27,480 bases of DNA from a bacterium (GTDB lineage Bacteria; Spirochaetota; JAHITG01), in assembly GCA_028711675.1 (NCBI GenBank), contig JAQTRT010000006.1:1-27480 (forward strand), read 5' to 3'. This document shows, one piece after another, positions 1 through 8,481 of this stretch (position 1 is the stretch's first letter; every line of letters starts with the position of its first letter). The notes beneath the pieces were generated by a model. The model saw only the letters and a list, made by a program, of their open reading frames with translations. It had not been told where the DNA came from and ran no database searches. The position numbers and the translations under genes are program-made.

Positions 1-727
1 TGTTCTCCGTTTTAAACAGTGCTTTGCTGAACTTGGCCGTTGATTCACCGTCAAGGCTTAATAATAATCTTCTATAAAATAAAGGAAGATTGAGGCCCAG
101 TTTGATCCCCAGGGGGGAGGTATACCGGGTATCAGTATCCCATTTCTTGGTGGCATAAACATCGGACAGGGCCAGCTGGATCTTGGAATCCTTGAAGAAT
201 CCCTCGTTGACCAGCGAATATACGCAGCCCACATCGAATCCGATGCCGCTGGCTTCTACGCCTGCCAGTTCAGACATGGAATATTTCACGTTAACGCCTA
301 TATCAAGGTCTTCCAGGAGCGAATAACCGTAGGAAAGAACAAAAGCACTATCGCTGTAGCTTTTATTGCCTGTATCATTACCGTACGCGTCAGCGCTCTC
401 GATCCCGTCCAGACCCGTACTGAGATAGGTCAAACCGAAACCTCCGATACCTTTAAAGAAAGTTCCCGCATAGACCTGGGCCAGAGTCCGGTCAAAGGTC
501 ATGGCGCCGTATTTAAAACCTAAGTCAAACTGGTTGTTCAGGGCCATGCCGGCAGGATTATATAAAGCAGCCATTCCGGCTACAGTCATCCCGTTATATA
601 CTTCCGATATGACCAGGTTAGGTCCGACCGTTCCCATGCGGAATAATTCACTTCCCGTCAGGCCATATCCTGCTCCCGCATATACGAAGATTAAAATCAA
701 TATTACACTTATAAAATTCTTTATCAT
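1..727 (-). CDS. PorV/PorQ-like outer-membrane beta-barrel protein (3' end outside window)
   Basis: The frame is open from an ATG at 727 down to the window edge, so about 242 residues are visible and the C-terminus is missing. An AAGGAGG ribosome site at 734-740 lies 6 nt upstream of the ATG and decides the start. The protein begins with a short hydrophobic signal peptide (MIKNFISVILILIFVYAGAG). It then shows the pattern typical of the PorV/PorQ/UPF0164 family: FRMGTVGPNLV near residue 30, then MAALYNPAGMAL, then alternating hydrophobic strands such as GGFGLTYLST and GFDVGCVYSL. Family members are outer-membrane barrels. In type IX secretion PorV carries cargo proteins, but many phyla have PorV-like proteins without a known T9SS. 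It follows the FlgD-Ig-tailed secreted protein on the same strand, 70 nt downstream. The family call is from sequence pattern; the role is inference. Confidence 0.75.
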   Translation of the reverse strand, partial: MIKNFISVILILIFVYAGAGYGLTGSELFRMGTVGPNLVISEVYNGMTVAGMAALYNPAGMALNNQFDLGFKYGAMTFDRTLAQVYAGTFFKGIGGFGLTYLSTGLDGIESADAYGNDTGNKSYSDSAFVLSYGYSLLEDLDIGVNVKYSMSELAGVEASGIGFDVGCVYSLVNEGFFKDSKIQLALSDVYATKKWDTDTRYTSPLGIKLGLNLPLFYRRLLLSLDGESTAKFSKALFKTEN

Positions 728-758
728 TTTGAACCTCCTTAATATATGTATATCTATT

Positions 759-791
759 ACAGTCCGGCCGGATATCATCCGGCCGGACTGT
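759..791. other. Perfect 15-bp intergenic hairpin between the two surface-protein genes
   Basis: The arms 759-773 and 777-791 are exact reverse complements (ACAGTCCGGCCGGAT) around a 3-nt loop. The stem is GC-rich, but no T-run follows it on the minus strand, so it does not look like a simple intrinsic terminator. It lies 7 nt after the stop codon of the large secreted protein and ends 32 nt before the start of the PorV-like gene. It could stabilise the upstream mRNA or act as a partial terminator or processing site. Confidence 0.7.
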
Positions 792-797
792 AAATTT

Positions 798-3383
798 TTA
801 CCTTAATAACATGATCTTTACTTTGGATTCTTCTTTGGCTTTTGCCGCTGTTACAGTGATCTTGGCAAAATATACACCATTGGAGGCTTCATCCCCGTTG
901 TTATCCTTTCCGTCCCAAACAACTGTCTGTACGCCTTCGGACATGGCTTCATCGGTCAGCTTCTTGATCAGCCGGCCGCTGAAATCATAAAGATTGATCA
1001 CGATGGTGGCAGGCTTGTTGATGACGAACTTGATATTAACCTGTGTATCGTCCTTTCCCAGAGGATTGGGATAAACCTTCACACCGGACAACAGAGTACC
1101 GTCCGAAGGCTGGTTCTCAAAGATCCTCCAGTAGGAAAGGTGGTAGGATTTGGCGGATACGACCTTGTTCACTTTATCCACAGTACACTCTTCGCCGACC
1201 TTCCATTCTTTCGTGTCATTGTCCCAGTACGCCAGTACCAGTTTATCGACCACTTTGTTCTTTACCGATGCGTCCGCATATCTGATTGAGACCGTGCATT
1301 TCTTCACAAAATTTCTATCCGAGGCAAATTTATATGTCGTCCCGATGGGAATAAGATAAGGCTGTGCAATGGAAGACGGGACCAGATCGGGATTGACGTT
1401 GGAGATGGAAATATAAGCGGAAGCGTATATTCCTTCATCAGGGATAGTTAAAAAGGCGTTGCCGTCAGCAGAGGTTGCCGTGCCGCCTGTGGTCGATATA
1501 AGCGCCAAACCTGTGGCGCCTGCCGGCGCTGATATGGAAACAACACCGTTTCCGCTCTGGCCTTCAGTATCCAGGTCAGCAGCGATGGTATTGGTAACAT
1601 CCCTTACTCCGGAAACCCTCACGGACCATATTGCATCCTGTTCGGTCGGCGGATTGACCGCGTAGAACCTGGCAAAAACCGATGCTTTTTCACCTATGGG
1701 TGTTGAAAAATTCAAGGTCATCAATCCCGGTGTTGTGGCTGTAGGTTGAATCGTTAAAGTAGCGGTGGAAACGCCTATACTGTTCGCGCAATTGATATCC
1801 ACATTGGAGATACTGGAATATCCGGCCGGAATGGCGATCTGCGCCTTGTCTATTCCATCACCTACGGGATCGTAGATCTGTAAAGTATAAAGCGCCCGTG
1901 TTCCCTGAACACTGGTGCCTCCTGTTACCGCTATATCGAACTTCGCGGAAGACATATATTTATCAACAATGGTGGTTATCAAAGGATACGCGGATTTCGG
2001 CGCAAGGTCAAAATCAATGGGAACGGCTTTCACAGAAGCATTATTGGAATACCACACGTTCCATTCATAAGTACCTGCTGCGGAAGGATTGGTCACTCCC
2101 GTGATCTTTACGATCGGGAATGAACTGGCCGCGGAACCCGTAAAAGAAACCTTGATATTCGTGCCGTTCGTCCAGCTGACGGACATTTCGTTCATACCAT
2201 TGGTTTGCTTGGACAGAGTTGCTCCGCCGCACCTGAAACCATGGGGGACGTCGATGATAATAGGGGAATCACTGACTAACCAGGGTACCGTACCTTTGTA
2301 TAAAGATATTCTATATTCATTATTGGGAGTATTTGCGATATAGGTGCTGAATTGCGGGGGAGAGGCGGTAGAGACAAGAAAAGTACCTGCGGCAAACTTC
2401 AGGGTGGAAGGGGTTCCTGCAGTATAAGGCACCTGTCCTTCGTTGTTCCCATCTTCAGCTCCTGTCATGTCCTGGCACAGATATTTAACGCCGCTGGTGT
2501 TCCTTACTTCACATTTCCAGGCTTCCTGGTTAGCGGCATTCGGAGAGGTAATGCCCTTGATCTTGATAATAGCCATAGAACCTGGGGCCAGAGGAGTGGA
2601 AAAAGGGATGATGACCGGGGTCTTTGGATTACCGGCTGTTCCTGCTATCATATTTTCGATCGTGCCGTGTGCGCCTGTCCCGATATAGGTAACCTCGACC
2701 ATGTTTCCGGCAGCATTGGCCCAGTTCAACGGTATTGTGATCGTTGCCTGGTCAATGGAATCCCCTGAATCAGGCGGGTTATACAGATAATACACAAAAG
2801 CGTTATTCGCGATCGATGTATATTTCAATCCGGAAGCACCCAATCCATTATAGCTCTCGAGTATTTCAACTCTTGCCTGGGGTATGATTTTAAAATCCGA
2901 ATTTTTTATATTCATGATCAACGTTTTTGAAGCCGGACTGACTATTTCCGTTCCGCTCGTATCACCGGGAACATACGCTGTTCCGGTAAACGTATAATTA
3001 TCAGCAGAAGAAGGATTGATGGCTCCTGTGATATACAGGAAAGCAAGAGAACCTTCTGTCAAAGGCGTGGAAAAAGAGACCCGGATGATCCTGGAACCGC
3101 CGAACCACTGGATCGAGCTGCTTGCGCCTGTTCCGTTCACAGTAACCGCATAAGAAGCGCTGTCCAGATTAAAACCGGAGGGAACATCGATCTCGATTTT
3201 TTTCATTTCAGCCGAAGACCCGGCCGGATTTTCAATGACAATACGATAATCGCATGTTCTTGAAGGATAAGGCAATCCGTCATAAATTTCAATATAAGCT
3301 TTGGGGGTTTTCGTGAACTGTGCTGAAGCCATACCTGCCAGCATCAGAAAAAATAGCAAGAAAATAAAAAATCGTTTTAGCAT
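798..3383 (-). CDS. Large secreted repeat protein with C-terminal FlgD-like Ig (sorting-type) domain, 861 aa
   Basis: The start is set at ATG 3383 because AAGGAGG sits 6 nt upstream at 3390-3396 and a signal peptide (residues 1-21, MLKRFFIFLLFFLMLAGMAS) follows at once. The longer open frame to 3488 would overlap the -35 box and is rejected. The body has four related Ig-like units at about residues 45-147, 195-296, 355-448 and 498-595. Each shows a 'vP.GF/Y' strand, then 'FSTPL/I' and 'I.G..NPS'. Residues about 645-755 form a different beta-rich module. Residues 767-861 begin VYPNPLG, contain INLYDFSGRLIKKL and end NGVYFAKITV...IMLLR, which is a FlgD-type Ig/T9SS-like C-terminal domain. It is probably exported to the cell surface. 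The cargo role, ligand and function are unknown. The PorV/PorQ-like gene lies directly downstream on the same strand. Confidence 0.85.
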   Translation of the reverse strand: MLKRFFIFLLFFLMLAGMASAQFTKTPKAYIEIYDGLPYPSRTCDYRIVIENPAGSSAEMKKIEIDVPSGFNLDSASYAVTVNGTGASSSIQWFGGSRIIRVSFSTPLTEGSLAFLYITGAINPSSADNYTFTGTAYVPGDTSGTEIVSPASKTLIMNIKNSDFKIIPQARVEILESYNGLGASGLKYTSIANNAFVYYLYNPPDSGDSIDQATITIPLNWANAAGNMVEVTYIGTGAHGTIENMIAGTAGNPKTPVIIPFSTPLAPGSMAIIKIKGITSPNAANQEAWKCEVRNTSGVKYLCQDMTGAEDGNNEGQVPYTAGTPSTLKFAAGTFLVSTASPPQFSTYIANTPNNEYRISLYKGTVPWLVSDSPIIIDVPHGFRCGGATLSKQTNGMNEMSVSWTNGTNIKVSFTGSAASSFPIVKITGVTNPSAAGTYEWNVWYSNNASVKAVPIDFDLAPKSAYPLITTIVDKYMSSAKFDIAVTGGTSVQGTRALYTLQIYDPVGDGIDKAQIAIPAGYSSISNVDINCANSIGVSTATLTIQPTATTPGLMTLNFSTPIGEKASVFARFYAVNPPTEQDAIWSVRVSGVRDVTNTIAADLDTEGQSGNGVVSISAPAGATGLALISTTGGTATSADGNAFLTIPDEGIYASAYISISNVNPDLVPSSIAQPYLIPIGTTYKFASDRNFVKKCTVSIRYADASVKNKVVDKLVLAYWDNDTKEWKVGEECTVDKVNKVVSAKSYHLSYWRIFENQPSDGTLLSGVKVYPNPLGKDDTQVNIKFVINKPATIVINLYDFSGRLIKKLTDEAMSEGVQTVVWDGKDNNGDEASNGVYFAKITVTAAKAKEESKVKIMLLR

Positions 3384-3460
3384 AAGTTTCCTCCTTATTT
3401 TTTTCAAATTAAGCTTTTGACCTGTAAAACATATCTTGCCAATCTCAGCATCTCGCTTAC

Positions 3461-3488
3461 AGTATATTATATCAAAAAATAATGTCAA
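3461..3488 (-). promoter_or_regulatory. Sigma70-type promoter for the large secreted protein
   Basis: On the minus strand TTGACA (3483-3488), a 16-bp spacer and TATACT (3461-3466) form a near-consensus promoter. Transcription would start near 3454, giving a leader of about 70 nt before the ATG at 3383. The same 28-bp geometry recurs at five other gene starts in the window. Confidence 0.7.
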
Positions 3489-3667
3489 GTTTTTATTAAT
3501 TCCGTATCAAATTATCACGAAAGCAAAAAACTTCATGGAATACACGGGATTTTTTCACACTTTCAATGATATATCTAATAGAATCGGAAAAAATAGAAAA
3601 TAACTTTATCAATTTTTACCGGATTTCCGTCATATTTATTCCATAATAATATCCGGAGGATAATCAA

Positions 3668-3693
3668 GTAGCACCGTACCTTTAGGTGCGGTG
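3668..3693. repeat. GTAGCACC-type palindromic repeat, copy A
   Basis: This is an imperfect palindrome beginning GTAGCACCGTACC and closing on GGTGCGGTG around a TTTA centre. Close relatives occur twice in 6422-6495. It sits in the divergent gap (3489-3889, about 400 bp) between the secreted-protein promoter and rny. The rest of that gap holds two more repeats and the rny promoter but no gene that I can support. Confidence 0.7.
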
Positions 3694-3720
3694 ATTAATT
3701 ATATGACATAGCATTGCATC

Positions 3721-3742
3721 CGGCGGGTCTAAAGACCCGCCG
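3721..3742. repeat. Perfect palindrome, CGGCGGGTCT arms
   Basis: Two 10-bp arms (CGGCGGGTCT and AGACCCGCCG) flank an AA centre. The palindrome is followed by GTTAC, as the GTAGCACC-type elements are followed by CTAC-like ends. It is probably another short palindromic intergenic element. No second copy was seen in this window. Confidence 0.6.
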
Positions 3743-3767
3743 TTACATTGTCCAAATTCTTCTTTTA

Positions 3768-3792
3768 TTTCGTGTCTTAGCGTCTTTGTGGT
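3768..3792. repeat. 25-nt 'cgtgtctt...ctttgtgg' intergenic repeat, copy 1 (diverged)
   Basis: This is a diverged copy of a 25-nt unit whose better copies are at 8445-8469 and 11904-11928, with a fourth at 11826-11850. Shared blocks are TTCGTGTCTT and CTTTGTGG. It lies about 100 nt upstream of rny, in the same orientation relative to the downstream gene as the copy before tlyA. Confidence 0.65.
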
Positions 3793-3825
3793 TAAAACAC
3801 CCCTTTCTTTCCTTGAAAAAATATG

Positions 3826-3853
3826 TTGACTTGACAAATAAAATTATTATTTT
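3826..3853 (+). promoter_or_regulatory. Candidate promoter of the rny operon
   Basis: TTGACT (3826-3831), a 16-bp spacer and TATTTT (3848-3853) precede rny. A second -35-like TTGACA overlaps at 3831-3836. The -10 is weak, but the spacing equals that of the better promoters in the window. The predicted leader is about 30 nt and contains the AAGGAG ribosome site. Confidence 0.45.
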
Positions 3854-3889
3854 TAATCACCACTAAATTTGCATGAGAAGGAGTATCAT

Positions 3890-5422
3890 ATGGACATTTT
3901 ACGATGGATGCTTCCTTCTTTAATTTTAGGGGCAACACTGGGTTATTTCCTGCGATTGTTGATCGGAAGGATCAAATTAACAAGCGCAGAAGCGACCGCC
4001 AGGAGGATCCTGGACGATGCTGAAAAGGAATCAGAAGCCAAGAAACGCGAATTCCTGCTTTCAGCGAAAGACGAGATTTTCAGGGAGAGAAATAAACTTG
4101 ACGACGAGGTTAAACAGCGGCGTCAGGAGTTAAAGATCAATGAGGATAGACTTTTACAAAGAGAGATCAATCTTGAAAAACGACTGGAAATCCTGGAAAA
4201 AAAAGAGAACTCTGTTGCCCAATTAGAGAAGGAATTAAAAGAAAAAAGCCTCCTGTTAGTTCAGGAGACCGACCGTATTCAGAAACAGCTGGAGAAAATA
4301 TCCGGCTTAACGCGCGAGGATGCCAAACGGCTTTTCCTTGAGAACGTGGAAAAAGAAGCCAGATTTGAAGCCAGCAAGATATCCGCTTCCATTGAAGAGG
4401 AAGCCAAACGTTCCGCAGACCAGAAGGCCAAGGAGATCATCGCCACGGCCATCCAGCGGAATGCTTCAGAATTCACTTCCGAACTTTCCGTCTCCATTGT
4501 TCCCCTTCCTAACGAGGACATGAAAGGAAGGATCATCGGACGCGAAGGCCGGAACATCCGGACACTGGAAAACCTTACCGGCGTGGACATCATCATAGAC
4601 GACACACCCGATGCCGTTGTTATTTCCGGTTACGACCCCATCCGGAGGGAGATCGCCAAAATCAGTCTGGAAAAGCTCATCCTCGACGGAAGGATCCATC
4701 CTTCCCGCATCGAAGAGATCGTGGAAAAAGTAAAAGCAGACTTTGAGAAAGCCCTGACAGCCCGCGGTGAGAAGGTCATCTTTGACCTGCAGATCCCGGG
4801 ACTTCACCCCGAGCTTATCAAGATGATCGGCCGCCTCAATTACCGCTTAAGTTACGGCCAGAATACCCTGGAACATTCCATAGAAGTGGCCAACCTGTGC
4901 TCCGGCATGGCCAGCGAGCTGCAGCTCAATATCGGCCTGGCCAAACGCGTCGGTCTGCTCCATGATATAGGAAAATGCCTCACCAGCGAAATAGAAGGGT
5001 CCCACGCTATCGTAGGCGCGGAATATGCGAAAAAATATAACGAAGACAGCATCGTGGTCAACGCCATATCCGCTCACCACAATGACAGGGAACCCAGTTC
5101 CATATACGCTATCATGGTCCAGGCCGCGGACGCCATATCCGCTTCACGGCCCGGCGCGCGGAAAGAGAACATCGATGATTATATCAAACGGCTGGAGAAC
5201 CTCGAACACATTGCCTCTTCATTCAAAGGCATCGAAAAATCGTACGCTATCCAGGCCGGACGCGAACTGAGGATCATCGTGGCCAACAACATTGTTACGG
5301 ATGAGGAAGCCAAGACCATCGCCAAGGAAATCGCCAAGAAGGTCGAGGTTGAACTGAAATATCCGGGACAGATAAAAATCACGGTCATCCGCGAGACCAG
5401 GATCATTGAGTACGCCAAGTAG
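3890..5422 (+). CDS. rny: Ribonuclease Y (510 aa)
   Basis: RNase Y is a membrane-anchored endoribonuclease that starts mRNA decay. ATG 3890 is chosen because AAGGAG (3878-3883) lies 6 nt upstream; the in-frame TTG at 3869 precedes that site and is unlikely. The protein has a single N-terminal membrane segment (about residues 4-26), then a long charged coiled coil (about 35-195). A KH domain follows with GRIIGREGRNIR at 213-224. The HD domain has NTLEHS (H329) and the metal-binding LLHDIGK (H358, D359). Length and domain order match the family in full. It is followed by ymdB, the classic rny neighbour in Firmicutes and other phyla, and heads a plus-strand run with dxs and tlyA. Confidence 0.97.
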   Translation: MDILRWMLPSLILGATLGYFLRLLIGRIKLTSAEATARRILDDAEKESEAKKREFLLSAKDEIFRERNKLDDEVKQRRQELKINEDRLLQREINLEKRLEILEKKENSVAQLEKELKEKSLLLVQETDRIQKQLEKISGLTREDAKRLFLENVEKEARFEASKISASIEEEAKRSADQKAKEIIATAIQRNASEFTSELSVSIVPLPNEDMKGRIIGREGRNIRTLENLTGVDIIIDDTPDAVVISGYDPIRREIAKISLEKLILDGRIHPSRIEEIVEKVKADFEKALTARGEKVIFDLQIPGLHPELIKMIGRLNYRLSYGQNTLEHSIEVANLCSGMASELQLNIGLAKRVGLLHDIGKCLTSEIEGSHAIVGAEYAKKYNEDSIVVNAISAHHNDREPSSIYAIMVQAADAISASRPGARKENIDDYIKRLENLEHIASSFKGIEKSYAIQAGRELRIIVANNIVTDEEAKTIAKEIAKKVEVELKYPGQIKITVIRETRIIEYAK

Positions 5423-5466
5423 ATTCATTTAAAATAAAAAGAACTGAGCATTGCGGCAACAGGACG

Positions 5467-5569
5467 AAGAAGGCTATAAGGCAGAAAAGGCTATAAAGGC
5501 ATTAAAGGCAAGAGTTTTCCGGCCATTAAAACCTTTATTGCCTTTACAGCCTTTATAACCTTCCTTAGG
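5467..5569. repeat. AAAGGC 9-nt-period inverted repeat, copy 1
   Basis: The left arm (5467-5512) is made of AAGGC-led units at a spacing of about 9 nt (AAGGCTATA, AAGGCATTA). The right arm (about 5524-5569) holds the complementary CCTTT-led units (CCTTTATTG, CCTTTACAG, CCTTTATAA). The arms can fold into a long imperfect hairpin filling the rny-ymdB gap. Related elements are at 16766-16930, 18178-18240 (one arm only) and 25681-25780. Confidence 0.8.
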
Positions 5570-5588
5570 ATCAGCAAGGTAAAGAAAA

Positions 5589-6383
5589 TTGTCCCAGAAT
5601 ATTTTTAATATCCTGATGATCGGTGATATTGTCGGCCGGCCGGGCAGGGAGTTCCTGTATCAGCACCTTGATACGATCATTACTGCCCACCAAATCGACT
5701 TTATCATCGCCAACGGCGAGAACTGCTCCGGCGGTCTCGGCATCAGCAGCCGGACAGCCAATGAATTGTTCAGTCACCGTGTTGATGTCATCACATCGGG
5801 CAACCATATATGGCGGAACAAGGATATACTGAAGATCATTGATACGGAACAGCGTATCCTGCGGCCTTATAATTATCCCGATACCAATCCGGGCTCAGGA
5901 TACCGGATCTTCCAGAAGAACGGCACCAGGATACTCGTGGTCAATCTCCTGGGCCGAATCAATCTTTATGAAGTGGACTGCCCTTTCCGGAAGATCGACC
6001 GGCTGCTCAACACGCTGACCCCTGATCAGTACGACCTTTCCTTCCTCGATTTCCATTCAGAGACAACATCCGAAAAAGTAGCCATGGGATTTTTCCTGGA
6101 CGGACGGATCGGGGCTGTCGTGGGGACCCATACCCATGTCCAGACCTCGGACGAAAAGATACTCGGACAGGGTACCGCTTATCTCACGGATGTGGGCATG
6201 ACGGGAAGCTTTGATTCCGTGATCGGTGTGGACAAAGAGGTCATTATCCGCCATTTCCTGACACGGATGCCCATCCAGTACAAGATCGGCGAATCCAAGC
6301 CCGGGATCAACAGCGTCATTATTCAGTTCGATATCAAACAGAAAAAAGCAATCTCGATCCAGAGATTGAATATCTATTCATGA
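5589..6383 (+). CDS. ymdB: YmdB-family metallophosphoesterase (264 aa)
   Basis: This is a member of the YmdB/TIGR00282 metallophosphoesterase family; B. subtilis YmdB is a 2',3'-cyclic nucleotide phosphodiesterase that affects biofilm and motility decisions. Metal-binding motifs are complete: GDIVGRPGR (D13), NGEN (43-46), SGNH (H73), DFHSE (H156) and GTHTHVQ (H181, H183). The length is normal. The start is a TTG at 5589 with a modest AAGGT upstream, so the start is less certain than the rest; the conserved core begins at ILMIGDI. It lies 166 nt after rny with a hairpin repeat between them. The rny-ymdB pairing is conserved in many bacteria, which supports both calls. Confidence 0.93.
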   Translation: MSQNIFNILMIGDIVGRPGREFLYQHLDTIITAHQIDFIIANGENCSGGLGISSRTANELFSHRVDVITSGNHIWRNKDILKIIDTEQRILRPYNYPDTNPGSGYRIFQKNGTRILVVNLLGRINLYEVDCPFRKIDRLLNTLTPDQYDLSFLDFHSETTSEKVAMGFFLDGRIGAVVGTHTHVQTSDEKILGQGTAYLTDVGMTGSFDSVIGVDKEVIIRHFLTRMPIQYKIGESKPGINSVIIQFDIKQKKAISIQRLNIYS

Positions 6384-6421
6384 TTAAAGAAGGAAATCAG
6401 GACCAGGTAGGGACGTACCTT

Positions 6422-6495
6422 GTAGCACCACACCTTTAGGTGTGGTGATCGCTGGTTATCTGAATCAAGCACCGCACCTAAAGGTACGGTGCTAC
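6422..6495. repeat. GTAGCACC-type palindromes, copies B and C in inverted arrangement
   Basis: Two related imperfect palindromes lie head to head. One begins GTAGCACCACACC and ends GGTGTGGTG (6422-6447). The other begins AGCACCGCACC and ends GGTACGGTGCTAC (6468-6495). The outer ends GTAGCACC and GGTGCTAC are themselves inverted, so the whole 74 bp can fold as one structure. It fills most of the ymdB-dxs gap and ends 26 nt before the dxs ATG. Copy A is at 3668-3693. Confidence 0.75.
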
Positions 6496-6521
6496 GAAAA
6501 ACAATCTTATAGACTAATTTT

Positions 6522-8399
6522 ATGTTTTTAGAAAAAATTAATTATCCTGATGACCTGAAAAAACTGAGCGTGGCTGACCTGAAGATACTGGCTGACGAGA
6601 TAAGGGGATTCCTGCTGAAGACCGTAGCCAATACCGGAGGCCATTTGGCCTCCAACCTGGGCGTCGTGGAACTGACACTGGCCATCCATTATATCTTCGA
6701 CTGCCCGAAAGACAAGCTGATCTGGGATGTGGGACACCAGTCCTACGTGCATAAACTGCTGACAGGACGGAAAGGGGAATTCAGCAACCTCAGAAAATAC
6801 AAAGGCATCAGCGGATTCCCCAAGCCTACCGAAAGCCCGTATGACACGTACATCGTTGGTCACAGCAGTACATCCCTGTCCCTGGCGAGCGGTACCGTCG
6901 TTGCCCGCGATCTGCGGCAGGAATCACACAAGGTCCTGGCCGTTATCGGCGACGGCGCACTCACAGGAGGCATGGCTTATGAAGGCCTGAACAATCTCGG
7001 CCACATGCAGAAAGACGTCCTGATCATATTGAACTCCAACGAGATGTCCATCTCTCCCAATGTGGGTGCCATATCCAGGTACATCAGCCGCATCATCACA
7101 GGAAAAAGATATAACCAGTTTAAGGCGGAGATGGAAAAGATACTGCAGTCGATACCCACCGTGGGTAAGGCCATTATTAACCTGAAGAACAAGATCATGG
7201 AATCCATCAAGATGTTCTTCGTACCGGGCATACTGTTCGAAGAACTGGGATTCCTCTATATCGGACCTGACAACGGACATGATCTCGAACTGCTTATCAG
7301 GCGTTTAACAAAAATAAAGGAGATGAAAGGCCGTCCTATTCTTTATCATGTCATCACCAAAAAAGGGAAAGGATATGATCATGCCGAGAATGAACCCAGT
7401 AAGTTCCACGGCATTCCCAAATTTGACATTGAAACAGGCAGGATCAGTAAAAAAGGCGTATTAAATTATACGGATATCTTTTCCAGGACATTGCTCAGGC
7501 TGGCAGAAAAAGATAACAGGATCCTGGCTGTCACGGCAGCCATGTGCGAAGGCACAGGCCTGGAAGCGTTCAAGGATAAATTTCCCGACCGGTTCTTTGA
7601 TGTCGGGATCGCGGAACAGCATGCCGTTACCTTCAGCGCTGCTCTGGCCAGGAACGGCTTTAAACCCGCTGTAGCCATTTATTCCACTTTTTTGCAGAGA
7701 GCCTATGACCAGATCATCCATGACGTGGCCATTTCCAGGCTGCCCGTGAAATTCTTCGTGGACCGCGCCGGACTTGTGGGCGAAGACGGCGAGACGCATC
7801 AGGGCATCTTCGATATTTCCTTTCTGAGAACAGTGCCGGGCATGGTCATCCTTTCCCCGCGGAACGGGAACGAACTGATGGACATGGTCCATACGGCCAT
7901 GCAGTATGATAAAGGACCCGTGTGCGTGAGATACCCCCGTTTCAGTATCCCTGAAACCACTGTGGACTTCAACCGCCCCTTTAAGGACATTCCTATCGGC
8001 GAGATCGAAGTGCTCAACCAGGGAAAGGATATCGGGATCCTGGCCACAGGAGTACTGGTAGAAAACACGGTACAGGCTTTGCCTGCCTTGCAGGCTCACG
8101 GGCTGAATCCTTCCCTCTTCAACATCAGGAGCATCAAGCCTGTCCGGGAAGAACAGCTCGTTTCCCTGGTCCGGGACCTGGAGCAGATCATCATCCTGGA
8201 GGAGAACATCGTCAACGGCGGCCTGGGTGAATATATCCTGGCTCTCCTGAGCAAACAGGGGATCCATAAAAAGATAAAACTGATCAACCTGGGTGACCGG
8301 TTCATTGAACAGGGCGCCCCTGATATACTGAGAATGGAAGCCGGTTTAAGCACGGAAAAGATCGCAGAGGCGGTAATGAATTTCTGCGGGAATAAATAA
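6522..8399 (+). CDS. dxs: 1-deoxy-D-xylulose-5-phosphate synthase (625 aa)
   Basis: DXS condenses pyruvate and glyceraldehyde 3-phosphate using thiamine diphosphate. This is the first step of the MEP isoprenoid pathway and also feeds thiamine and pyridoxal synthesis. The length is normal. Visible features are HLASNLGVVE (H41, the conserved active-site region), the ThDP motif GDGALTGG (143-150) running on to NSNEMSISPN, and FDVGIAEQHA with catalytic E365. DRAGLVGEDGETHQG marks the transketolase pyrimidine-binding part, and a C-terminal transketolase domain follows. The ATG has no clear Shine-Dalgarno; the palindromic repeat lies just upstream. It is followed by tlyA after 82 nt, a common dxs neighbour, so co-transcription is likely. 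Confidence 0.97.
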   Translation: MFLEKINYPDDLKKLSVADLKILADEIRGFLLKTVANTGGHLASNLGVVELTLAIHYIFDCPKDKLIWDVGHQSYVHKLLTGRKGEFSNLRKYKGISGFPKPTESPYDTYIVGHSSTSLSLASGTVVARDLRQESHKVLAVIGDGALTGGMAYEGLNNLGHMQKDVLIILNSNEMSISPNVGAISRYISRIITGKRYNQFKAEMEKILQSIPTVGKAIINLKNKIMESIKMFFVPGILFEELGFLYIGPDNGHDLELLIRRLTKIKEMKGRPILYHVITKKGKGYDHAENEPSKFHGIPKFDIETGRISKKGVLNYTDIFSRTLLRLAEKDNRILAVTAAMCEGTGLEAFKDKFPDRFFDVGIAEQHAVTFSAALARNGFKPAVAIYSTFLQRAYDQIIHDVAISRLPVKFFVDRAGLVGEDGETHQGIFDISFLRTVPGMVILSPRNGNELMDMVHTAMQYDKGPVCVRYPRFSIPETTVDFNRPFKDIPIGEIEVLNQGKDIGILATGVLVENTVQALPALQAHGLNPSLFNIRSIKPVREEQLVSLVRDLEQIIILEENIVNGGLGEYILALLSKQGIHKKIKLINLGDRFIEQGAPDILRMEAGLSTEKIAEAVMNFCGNK

Positions 8400-8423
8400 T
8401 GCGGCGGCAATGATTTTCCGTAT

Positions 8424-8469
8424 TTCCTGATAACTGATTCCTTTCTTTGTGTCTTGGTGCCTTTGTGGC
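8424..8469. repeat. Composite intergenic repeat: 'cctgataactgattcc' module plus 25-nt unit, copy 2
   Basis: A TTTCCTGATAACTGATTCC module (from 8424) is joined to a good copy of the 25-nt unit (8445-8469), which ends GCCTTTGTGGC. The same two modules occur in the same order at 11799-11850 and 11875-11928. This copy ends 12 nt before the tlyA start codon. Confidence 0.8.
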
Positions 8470-8481
8470 AGAATTTAAATT

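Noticed and set aside
3384..3488. N-terminal extension of the large secreted protein to the start at 3488
   Set aside because: It would begin inside the -35 box, lacks a ribosome site and would bury the signal peptide. ATG 3383 has AAGGAGG.
7461..8267. 268-codon open frame antisense to dxs
   Set aside because: It lies wholly inside dxs, whose motifs are unmistakable. There is no family pattern or ribosome site for the antisense frame.
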